From NCBI GenBank assembly GCA_948435975.1, contig CAOJHG010000189.1, positions 1 to 5,248 on the forward strand: a DNA stretch of 5,248 nucleotides, written 5' to 3'. The number at the start of each line of letters is the position of its first letter. Position 1 is the first letter of the stretch. The notes under the pieces are model-generated. The model ran no database searches. It had not been told where the DNA came from and saw only the letters and a list, made by a program, of their open reading frames with translations. A program made the translations under genes and the position numbers. The DNA is from an uncultured Oscillibacter sp. (lineage in GTDB: Bacteria; Bacillota; Clostridia; Oscillospirales; Oscillospiraceae). Shown piece after piece: positions 1-4,883 of this stretch.

Positions 1-475
1 TGGGGTCCTTCTCCGGCTTGGAGAGGTTGATGGTGATGTCCAGGTCGCCGTACTCTGTGGGCGCCTTCCATTGCATGTCCCTGGCGATGCGGTCCCGGCG
101 GATGTAGTTGGTGTCCTGGCTGAACTTATAGAACCAGTCTGTAGCCTGCTTGGGGTCCTGGGCGCAGAGGGCACGGAATTTGTCGATGACCTGCCCGGGC
201 CGGGGGGTGAGCCGGCCCATGATTTCTGTGTCAAACAGGTCCCGGTAGACGACGGAATTCTCTTTCAGCACTCCGCGGGCGTAGGCGTCGTCCAGCAGCT
301 CATTCAGGACTGGGGCCAGCGCAATGTCATAATCCCAAGATTGGCCGGATTCTGTATAACTGCCCAGCTTTAATACATCCAGTATTGTATTGATGGCCCA
401 ACGAATCTCAGTAGGGCGGATAAGGCCCGTCTGTAAGGCGTAGGCGGTCAGTTTGGAAATGGCTTCGTTCACCAT
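1..475 (-). CDS. galT: Class II galactose-1-phosphate uridylyltransferase, N-terminal part (runs off the left edge)
   Basis: This enzyme transfers UMP from UDP-glucose to galactose-1-phosphate, giving UDP-galactose and glucose-1-phosphate, the middle step of the cytoplasmic Leloir pathway. The visible 158 residues translate cleanly from an ATG at 475-473 and match the Firmicute class II type. Diagnostic blocks are FDTEIMGRLTPRP (residues 81-93), DWFYKFSQDTNYIRRDRIA (about 113-131) and EYGDLDITINLSKPEKDP (141-158). Class II proteins are usually about 490-510 residues, so roughly two thirds, including the catalytic histidine region, lie outside the window. It is the third gene of the gal operon, 9 bp after galE. 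A GAGGTGG ribosome binding site 4 nt upstream of the ATG supports the start. No frameshift is seen in the visible part. The assignment rests on recognised family motifs, not on a search. Confidence 0.93.
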   Translation of the reverse strand, partial: MVNEAISKLTAYALQTGLIRPTEIRWAINTILDVLKLGSYTESGQSWDYDIALAPVLNELLDDAYARGVLKENSVVYRDLFDTEIMGRLTPRPGQVIDKFRALCAQDPKQATDWFYKFSQDTNYIRRDRIARDMQWKAPTEYGDLDITINLSKPEKDP

Positions 476-479
476 AGTG

Positions 480-487
480 CCACCTCA
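480..487 (-). promoter_or_regulatory. galT ribosome binding site overlapping the galE stop codon
   Basis: On the minus strand the galE TGA (487-485) is the start of TGAGGTGG, whose GAGGTGG (486-480) is the only Shine-Dalgarno-like sequence before the galT ATG. Ribosomes finishing galE would therefore occupy the galT initiation site, which suggests translational coupling. The overlap is seen directly; the coupling is inferred. Confidence 0.75.
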
Positions 488-1474
488 GTTGTCAAAGCCG
501 TTGGGGTGGGCCTTGTGCCAGTTCCAGGCAGAGGCCACGATGGTTTCCAGGCTGTCGTATTTCGGCTTCCACCCCAAAACGGTCTTGGCCTTGTCAGACG
601 ACGCCACCAACTGCGCAGGGTCTCCGGCGCGGCGGGGCACGATTTCGGCGGGGATGGGGTGCCCAGTGACGCTGCGGGCCACGTCAACGACTTCCTTTAC
701 AGTAAAGCCCACGCCGTTGCCCAGGTTGAACACGTCGCTTTCGCCGCCATTCATGAGGTAGTCCAGCGCCAGGATGTGGGCCTGAGCCAAATCGGAGACG
801 TGGATATAGTCCCGGACACAGGTGCCGTCTTTGGTGGGGTAGTCGTCGCCGAATATAGAGATCTTTTCGCGCTTGCCCAAAGGGACCTGGAGAATCAGGG
901 GAATGAGGTGGGTTTCCGGGTCGTGAGCCTCGCCGATTTCGCCGGAAGCGTGAGCGCCGCAGGCATTGAAGTATCGTAAAGCCACATAGTGCATAGGGTG
1001 GGCGATGCCGGTCCAGCGCATCATCTTTTCCATAGCAAGTTTGGTTTCGCCATAGCAGTTGGTGGGCTGGGTCTTGTCGCTCTCCAGGATAGGCACCCGT
1101 TCAGGTTCTCCGTAGGTGGCGGCGGTGGAGGAGAAAACGATCTTATCCACGCCATGAGCAACCATGGACTGGAGCAGGACCGTGGTGCCGTAAAGATTGT
1201 TGTCATAGTATTTCAAGGGGTGCGTCATAGACTCGCCCACCTGAGAGAAGGCAGCAAAGTGGATAACGCCCTCGATGCTCTCCCGCTCAAAGATCTGATC
1301 GGCGGCCTTGCGGTCCCGGATGTCCACCTGATAGAAGCGGGCCTTGGGGTGGACTGCGGCCTGGAAGCCAGTGATGAGATTGTCGGCAACCACCACGTCG
1401 CGTCCCGCCTCGATAAGTTCATATACCGTATGGGAACCGATATATCCGGCTCCGCCTAATACTAAAATTGCCAT
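485..1474 (-). CDS. galE: UDP-glucose 4-epimerase
   Basis: It interconverts UDP-galactose and UDP-glucose using tightly bound NAD, recycling the nucleotide sugar for GalT. The 329-residue protein is a complete extended short-chain dehydrogenase of normal length for the family. Visible features are the NAD-binding GGAGYIGSH (residues 7-15), the adenosine-ribose acidic DN (31-32), SSTAATYG (115-122) with T117 in place of the E. coli catalytic Ser124, and the catalytic YGETK with Y141 and K145. RRAGDP (281-286) lies in the UDP-binding C-terminal domain. By alignment with E. coli GalE, the residue at the sugar-pocket gate (E. coli Tyr299) is L289, so activity on N-acetylated UDP-sugars cannot be judged from sequence. 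The ATG at 1474 follows GGAGGT (1486-1481) by 6 nt. It sits 51 bp after galK and 9 bp before galT, with no promoter or terminator visible in either gap. Confidence 0.96.
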   Translation of the reverse strand: MAILVLGGAGYIGSHTVYELIEAGRDVVVADNLITGFQAAVHPKARFYQVDIRDRKAADQIFERESIEGVIHFAAFSQVGESMTHPLKYYDNNLYGTTVLLQSMVAHGVDKIVFSSTAATYGEPERVPILESDKTQPTNCYGETKLAMEKMMRWTGIAHPMHYVALRYFNACGAHASGEIGEAHDPETHLIPLILQVPLGKREKISIFGDDYPTKDGTCVRDYIHVSDLAQAHILALDYLMNGGESDVFNLGNGVGFTVKEVVDVARSVTGHPIPAEIVPRRAGDPAQLVASSDKAKTVLGWKPKYDSLETIVASAWNWHKAHPNGFDN

Positions 1475-1525
1475 GTTCTTACCTCCATAGAGCGTTACAA
1501 TGATTGAGAATGGATAGGGCGCCGG

Positions 1526-2821
1526 TCACTCCACGACCACACAGCCGCCCTGGGGACGAATGCGCAGAATGTGGCACATACCGGGGCCTAACAGCGCTTC
1601 CATACCCGCTTGGAAGGACGCCAGTCTTTCGTTGGGTACAAATGCCTGGATTGTTCCAGCGAAGCCGCCGCCGTGGACCCGGATAGCTCCTGTTCCTTCC
1701 AGCAGCTCCCGTCCAAACGCCAAGGCCAAGGGGATGGCTTGCTGCTTTGAGTCGGCGGCGGACCAGCAGTTTTGCAGGTGCAGTTCCGAAGACAGGCCAG
1801 AGGCGTTCACCAGCTCCAGGAAACGGTTAAAATTTCCGGCCGCAAGAGCTTCAGCTTCCTGAGCGGCGCGGCGGTCATCGTCGTAGAAGTGCAGGGCCCG
1901 CAAGACCGCCCGGTCTCCGTGTTCATTCCGCAGGACTGGGATGGCGGCGCGGAACTCGGCCTCCGGAACATCCCGCAGGACGGCTTTTCCGAAATGCTTT
2001 GCCACTGCGCCCATCTCAGCGGTGACAGCGGCATAATCGCCGGTCAGGTCCGCATGACAGGAGCCGGTGTCGGTGATACAAAGGGTATGGCCGGACTGGG
2101 CGAAATCATAGACCGCCTTTTCTACAATGGGGTTGGCGGGGTCCGCGAAGTCGATAGCAACTGCGCCGCCTACGGAGGAACCCATCTGGTCCATCAGGCC
2201 GCAGGGCTTGCCGAAGTACACATTTTCGGCATACTGCCCGATTTTCGCCAATTCGATGGAGTCCAGTGCGCCGCCGCAGAAAAAGTGGTTCAGGATGCCG
2301 CCTACCAGAATCTCATAAGCGGCGGAGGAGCTGAGGCCGGAACCAGAGAGGACGTTGGACACCGCGCAGGCGTCGATTCCCCCAAGTGTATAGCCCAGTT
2401 CCGTGATTTTTGCCGCCACGCCCCGGACCAGAGCGGCGGAGGTGTTGACCTCTTCCGGCTTCATGGCTAGGTCGTTCAGGTCGATTTCCAACGCTGGATA
2501 ACCCTCAGAATGGATGCGGATCAGACTGGTTCCGTTTGGCGCGGCGCAGGCCAGCATGTCCATATCGACGCTGGCGCAGAGGACACGGCCATGCTGGTGA
2601 TCGGTGTGGTTTCCGCCCAGCTCTGTCCGGCCAGGACCGCTGAAAAGGGCGGCGGGAGCGTCTTCCTTTGGGTCGAATTCCGTTTGAAGAGCTTCCGTTA
2701 CGTGAATCGCCCGGAGACGAGCCTGTTCCAGTCCAGCGCCATCTGGGGCATAGACCAGGGAGAGCGGAGCGTCGCAGGAACCAGAGCGCAGATCTTGAAG
2801 CAATTGTGTACAGGAACGCAA
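1526..2821 (-). CDS. galK: Galactokinase (GHMP kinase), TTG start
   Basis: It phosphorylates galactose at C1 with ATP, the entry step of the Leloir pathway. The 431-residue protein shows the three GHMP/galactokinase motifs: GRTELGGNHTDHQ (residues 64-76, a variant of GRVNLIGEHTDY), the ATP-binding GSGLSSSAA (160-168) and GGGFAGT (384-390). The likely catalytic pair is R65 and D211 (in CGLMDQMGSS). The N-terminal region before motif 1 is about 30 residues longer than in E. coli GalK, which accounts for the greater length. The start is TTG at 2821-2819, fixed by a perfect AAGGAGGT (2836-2829) 7 nt upstream; the next in-frame Met (residue 86 or later) would cut off the signature motif. It is the first gene of the operon galK-galE-galT. 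The motif has Asn71 where classical galactokinases carry a sugar-contacting Glu. Context strongly favours galactokinase, but a related sugar kinase specificity is not excluded. Confidence 0.9.
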   Translation of the reverse strand: MRSCTQLLQDLRSGSCDAPLSLVYAPDGAGLEQARLRAIHVTEALQTEFDPKEDAPAALFSGPGRTELGGNHTDHQHGRVLCASVDMDMLACAAPNGTSLIRIHSEGYPALEIDLNDLAMKPEEVNTSAALVRGVAAKITELGYTLGGIDACAVSNVLSGSGLSSSAAYEILVGGILNHFFCGGALDSIELAKIGQYAENVYFGKPCGLMDQMGSSVGGAVAIDFADPANPIVEKAVYDFAQSGHTLCITDTGSCHADLTGDYAAVTAEMGAVAKHFGKAVLRDVPEAEFRAAIPVLRNEHGDRAVLRALHFYDDDRRAAQEAEALAAGNFNRFLELVNASGLSSELHLQNCWSAADSKQQAIPLALAFGRELLEGTGAIRVHGGGFAGTIQAFVPNERLASFQAGMEALLGPGMCHILRIRPQGGCVVVE

Positions 2822-2828
2822 GTTAGTT

Positions 2829-2836
2829 ACCTCCTT
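2829..2836 (-). promoter_or_regulatory. Strong ribosome binding site for the galK TTG start
   Basis: AAGGAGGT on the minus strand is a near-perfect complement to the 16S 3' end, with a 7-nt spacer to TTG. No ATG or GTG is suitably placed, so this site decides the start of galK. The strong site probably offsets the weak start codon. Confidence 0.85.
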
Positions 2837-2891
2837 AAAGAGATTGTATGCACTGCCCGGCGCGGAATTTCCAGGACGGACAGGACTTGCT

Positions 2892-2923
2892 GGGCGAAAG
2901 ACCCCGCTGGAGCCTTTCCGCCC
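2892..2923 (-). other. Potential hairpin in the galK 5' leader
   Basis: Read as RNA from the minus strand, GGGCGGAAAG (2923-2914) can pair with CTTTCGCCC (2900-2892). This makes nine base pairs with one bulged G and a 13-nt loop. It begins about 14 nt after the predicted start site and lies about 56 nt upstream of the galK ribosome binding site. No U-run follows, so it is not a standard terminator. It could stabilise the 5' end or be chance; no known riboswitch was recognised. Confidence 0.35.
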
Positions 2924-2930
2924 ATTTTCC

Positions 2931-2952
2931 CACTGTATCTATTAGTATAGTG
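2931..2952. promoter_or_regulatory. Imperfect 22-bp dyad over the gal promoter -10 and start site (candidate operator)
   Basis: The arms CACTGTA (2931-2937) and TATAGTG (2946-2952) are inverted copies with six of seven positions complementary around an 8-bp centre. The dyad covers the -10 box (2944-2949) and the predicted start site, the classic place for a repressor. It does not resemble the LacI-family/CcpA cre consensus or the CCGGT sites near 3775 and 3890, so any binding protein is unknown. Confidence 0.4.
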
Positions 2953-2972
2953 ATTTTGGGGCAAATATTCAA
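2944..2972 (-). promoter_or_regulatory. Predicted sigma-A promoter of the gal operon
   Basis: On the minus strand, TTGAAT (2972-2967) and TATACT (2949-2944) are separated by exactly 17 bp. Transcription would start near 2937, leaving a leader of about 115 nt before galK. It is the best match in the 233-bp gap between the regulator gene and galK. That gap otherwise holds only the leader hairpin and the dyad over the -10 box. Confidence 0.7.
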
Positions 2973-3054
2973 TCCTGACTTTGGCACTGAAGAAAAATTG
3001 TCGAAATGGATAAAAAGGGATAGGAGCTTTTGACAGATTCAGTCATGGCCTGCC

Positions 3055-3711
3055 TCATGCCTGAAAGCTGCGGATGATTCCTTTAGGCTTCTCCAGGTGG
3101 TCCAAGGCGGCTTCATAGCTCTTAGCGGCTTCCCCGGCGGCCATGCTGTCCAAGATGGCTTGATGCTCCAGCAGAGTTTCCTCCATGCGGCCTTCTTGAC
3201 TGAGAGAAAGAGCGGTCTGGCGGCTCATCTGGTAGTGGAAATTGTCGAAGGTCTCAGAAATGGCGGAATTTTTCAAATAATAGACAATCCCCTGATGGAA
3301 CTCCTGGTCGTACTGGGCGAACTCCTGAATAGACCGGCTTCCCGACGCTACGGCCTGCTGCTGCTTCAAGAGTGCCGCCAGAGCCTGAAAAGTCCGCTGG
3401 GCCGCGCCGGTGCGGTAGTCCCGGGCAAGCTGAACGACGCAGAAGCCTTCCAGGGCGCAGCGGATCTGATAGGTCTCCAGCAGGTCCTGTTCCGTCATCT
3501 CATGGAGGCAGAACCCCTTGCTGGGGAGCACGTCCAAGTATCCCTCCTGGGCCAGCCGCTGGATAGCGTCGCGTATAGGGGTGCGGGAAATACCCAGCGT
3601 CTGGGATACTTTTGTTTCGGAGTAGATGCTGCCGAGCTGGAATTCGCCGTCGGTTATCATAGTCTTCAAGCGTTCATAGGCTTGGAGCTGTAAGGGTTTT
3701 ACGATTTTCAC
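3055..3711 (-). CDS. GntR-family transcriptional regulator, FCD (FadR-type) subfamily
   Basis: A DNA-binding regulator of 218 residues, normal for the FCD group. The N-terminal winged helix (about residues 5-70) contains the helix-turn-helix ETKVSQTLGISRTPIRDAIQRL region (about 32-53) and a wing ending LDVLPSKGFCLHEM. The all-helical FCD ligand domain (about 74-208) keeps the metal-binding set D135 and H139 (DQEFH), H183 (LEHQAI) and H205 (DHLEK), so it probably senses a small carboxylate bound next to a metal ion. The start is GTG at 3711-3709, 6 nt after AAAGGAGA (3725-3718). It is transcribed away from the acid-sugar genes, from a promoter sharing the same operator as theirs, so autorepression and control of the divergent operon are the likely role. 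The gal operon lies downstream on the same strand, but has its own promoter. The ligand is not identifiable; a four-carbon acid sugar or its metabolite is an inference from the neighbours. Confidence 0.9.
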   Translation of the reverse strand: MKIVKPLQLQAYERLKTMITDGEFQLGSIYSETKVSQTLGISRTPIRDAIQRLAQEGYLDVLPSKGFCLHEMTEQDLLETYQIRCALEGFCVVQLARDYRTGAAQRTFQALAALLKQQQAVASGSRSIQEFAQYDQEFHQGIVYYLKNSAISETFDNFHYQMSRQTALSLSQEGRMEETLLEHQAILDSMAAGEAAKSYEAALDHLEKPKGIIRSFQA

Positions 3712-3717
3712 GGGCGT

Positions 3718-3725
3718 TCTCCTTT
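3718..3725 (-). promoter_or_regulatory. Ribosome binding site for the GTG start of the GntR regulator
   Basis: AAAGGAGA on the minus strand with a 6-nt spacer to GTG (3711-3709). It fixes the regulator start, because no upstream ATG is available in frame near it. Confidence 0.75.
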
Positions 3726-3756
3726 CCGCAGGGCGGGGATGGGATTACTGGCCCTT

Positions 3757-3785
3757 ATTCTAGCATATACCGGCATACCGGTCAA
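3757..3785 (-). promoter_or_regulatory. Predicted promoter of the GntR regulator gene
   Basis: On the minus strand, TTGACC (3785-3780) and TAGAAT (3762-3757) are spaced by 17 bp, with TGC directly before the -10 (an extended -10). The start site would be near 3750, giving a leader of about 39 nt. The spacer contains the CCGGT-type palindrome, so a bound repressor would block this promoter. Confidence 0.75.
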
Positions 3786-3789
3786 CCGG
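3767..3789. promoter_or_regulatory. Operator site 1 (inverted copy of site 2)
   Basis: A 23-bp element containing ACCGGCATACCGGT (3769-3782) followed by CAACCGG. Its reverse complement matches site 2 (3876-3898) at 22 of 23 positions. ACCGG recurs at 3769, 3777 and 3785 with an 8-bp period, and again at 3791. The GGTATACC-like core resembles known GntR/FadR-type operators such as those of UxuR/ExuR. It overlaps the -35 and spacer of the regulator promoter. Binding by the adjacent regulator is inferred. Confidence 0.75.
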
Positions 3790-3875
3790 GACCGGCATCA
3801 ACTGGGTTCGGCAAATCGCCAGGAAGCGGCGTCCGGTTTTAGCGAAAGCGCAGAAAAGGAAGAAAAGTGAAATTG

Positions 3876-3898
3876 CCGGTTGACCGGTATACCGGTAT
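3876..3898. promoter_or_regulatory. Operator site 2 within the reductase promoter
   Basis: The 23-bp element contains the perfect 14-bp palindrome ACCGGTATACCGGT (3883-3896) preceded by CCGGTTG. CCGGT occurs at 3876, 3884 and 3892, an exact 8-bp period. The palindrome lies between the -35 and -10 boxes of the plus-strand promoter, where a bound repressor would exclude RNA polymerase. The centres of the palindromes in sites 1 and 2 are 114 bp apart, close to 11 helical turns, so looping is possible but unproven. Confidence 0.78.
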
Positions 3899-3908
3899 GT
3901 GGTATGAT
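3880..3908 (+). promoter_or_regulatory. Predicted promoter of the acid-sugar operon
   Basis: TTGACC (3880-3885) and TATGAT (3903-3908) are separated by 17 bp, with TGG just before the -10 (extended -10). Transcription would begin near 3915, leaving a leader of about 58 nt before the reductase ATG. The layout copies that of the divergent regulator promoter. Confidence 0.78.
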
Positions 3909-3920
3909 GCTCTTGTCAGA

Positions 3921-3936
3921 AAGGCCTGCGGGCCTT
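3921..3936 (+). other. Short perfect hairpin in the reductase mRNA leader
   Basis: AAGGCC (3921-3926), loop TGCG, GGCCTT (3931-3936): a 6-bp stem with a 4-nt loop, starting a few bases after the predicted start site. No U-run follows, so it is unlikely to terminate. A 5' stabilising stem-loop is a reasonable guess. Confidence 0.4.
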
Positions 3937-3955
3937 CAATCGAATCGTGAAGAAC

Positions 3956-3963
3956 AGGAAGGA
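3956..3963 (+). promoter_or_regulatory. Ribosome binding site that sets the reductase start
   Basis: AGGAAGGA lies 9 nt before the ATG at 3973. An in-frame extension back to TTG at 3880 would start inside the -35 box and add 31 residues unlike the family, so the ATG at 3973 is preferred. Confidence 0.75.
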
Positions 3964-3972
3964 TGGGCGAGC

Positions 3973-4869
3973 ATGAAAAAAATCGGCTTTATTGGATTGG
4001 GTATCATGGGCGGACCAATGGCGCGGAACCTGCTGAAAGGCGGCGTGGACCTGACTGTATGCGACCTGAACGGGGCGCTGGTGGCGGAGTTTGTGGCGGC
4101 AGGCGCGAAGAAGGGGACAGCGGCTGAGATCGGCGCGTCCTGCGAGGTGGTGTTCACGATTCTCCCCAACGGCGGCATTGTACAGGACACCCTTTTTGGC
4201 AAGGACGGCGTAGCCTCCAGTATCAAGGCGGGCGCTATCGTGTGTGATTGCAGCTCTGTGACGCCGCAGGACTCCCAATTCTGCTATGAGAAGCTGAAAG
4301 AAATAGGCGTAGCGTTTGTGGATGCACCAGTCAGCGGCGGCGAGCCCAAAGCCATTGACGGCACGTTAGCGTTCATGGCCGGCGGCAGCCAGGAGAGCTT
4401 TGGTGTATTGAAGCCCTATTTTGACCTGATGGGCGCGTCGGCGCTTCTTGTGGGCGGAAGCGGAAGCGGCAGTGTGACCAAACTGGCCAATCAGATTATG
4501 GTGAACCTCAATATTGCCGCCATGGGCGAGGCCTTTGTCCTGGCGGCGAAAGCGGGCGTGGACCCATGGAAGGTATATCAGGCAGTTCGGGGCGGTCTTG
4601 CCGGAAGCGTGGTGCTGGATGCAAAGCTGCCGAAGGTGGTCTCCCGCGACTTCAAGCCCGGCGGGACTATCACCGTCAATCACAAGGATATCAAGAATGT
4701 GCTGGCTACCGCTCATGCCATTGATGTGCCCCTGCCTTTGACCAGCCAGCTCTTTGAAATCATGCAGGCAATGAAGGTAGCGGGCCGCATGGGTGACGAT
4801 CACAGCGGCTTGGTCCAGTATTTCGAGAAGCTGGCCGGCGTAGAAGTTAAGAGCGATTGCAAGGAGTAA
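3973..4869 (+). CDS. garR: GarR-like 2-hydroxy-3-oxopropionate (tartronate semialdehyde) reductase, beta-hydroxyacid dehydrogenase family
   Basis: A predicted cytoplasmic NAD(P)-dependent enzyme reducing tartronate semialdehyde to D-glycerate, or acting on a closely related hydroxy acid. The 298-residue length fits the family. Visible features are the nucleotide-binding GLGIMG (residues 8-13), an acidic D31 after the second strand, the substrate-binding DAPVSGGEPKAIDG (117-130), and the catalytic K170 in TKLANQ (169-174). VYQAVRGGLAGS (201-212) and HKDIKN (237-242) follow in the helical C-terminal domain. The blocks DAPVSGGEPKAIDGTL, LNIAAM and RGGLAGS..LDAK follow GarR closely. They are less like L-threonate dehydrogenase (LtnD), which often partners DUF1537 kinases. 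ATG at 3973 is chosen on the ribosome binding site and family N-terminus (MKKIGFIGLG). It is the first gene of an operon with the kinase 14 bp downstream, and probably repressed by the divergent GntR protein. The family is certain; the exact substrate is not. Confidence 0.85.
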   Translation: MKKIGFIGLGIMGGPMARNLLKGGVDLTVCDLNGALVAEFVAAGAKKGTAAEIGASCEVVFTILPNGGIVQDTLFGKDGVASSIKAGAIVCDCSSVTPQDSQFCYEKLKEIGVAFVDAPVSGGEPKAIDGTLAFMAGGSQESFGVLKPYFDLMGASALLVGGSGSGSVTKLANQIMVNLNIAAMGEAFVLAAKAGVDPWKVYQAVRGGLAGSVVLDAKLPKVVSRDFKPGGTITVNHKDIKNVLATAHAIDVPLPLTSQLFEIMQAMKVAGRMGDDHSGLVQYFEKLAGVEVKSDCKE

Positions 4870-4883
4870 GGGAGGGGAGCGCG

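Noticed and set aside
71..373. 100-codon plus-strand reading frame at the left edge
   Set aside because: The minus strand here encodes a clear class II GalT N-terminus, so this is an antisense shadow.
506..1459. Long plus-strand reading frames over galE (506-979 and 989-1459)
   Set aside because: They lie opposite galE, resemble no family, and arise from codon bias of the GC-rich gene on the other strand.
1772..2470. 232-codon plus-strand reading frame opposite galK
   Set aside because: galK carries all GHMP motifs in its own frame; the antisense product has no recognisable domain or ribosome binding site.
2510..2950. 146-codon plus-strand reading frame running from galK into the gal promoter
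   Set aside because: It mostly overlaps galK antisense and its tail covers the promoter and leader; no protein features.
3030..3060. Plus-strand TTGACA at 3030-3035 as a promoter
   Set aside because: No acceptable -10 box lies 16-18 bp downstream, and it would point antisense into the regulator gene.
3097..3693. 198-codon plus-strand reading frame opposite the GntR gene
   Set aside because: It is a shadow of a well-supported regulator, with no recognisable motif and no promoter found.
3767..3898. The two inverted 23-bp copies as ends of a mobile element
   Set aside because: Only about 86 bp lie between them, they coincide with two functional-looking promoters, and there are no target duplications; operators explain them better.
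3880..3972. In-frame N-terminal extension of the reductase from TTG at 3880
   Set aside because: It would begin in the -35 box and inside the operator, has no ribosome binding site, and adds 31 residues before the canonical MKKIGFIGLG start.
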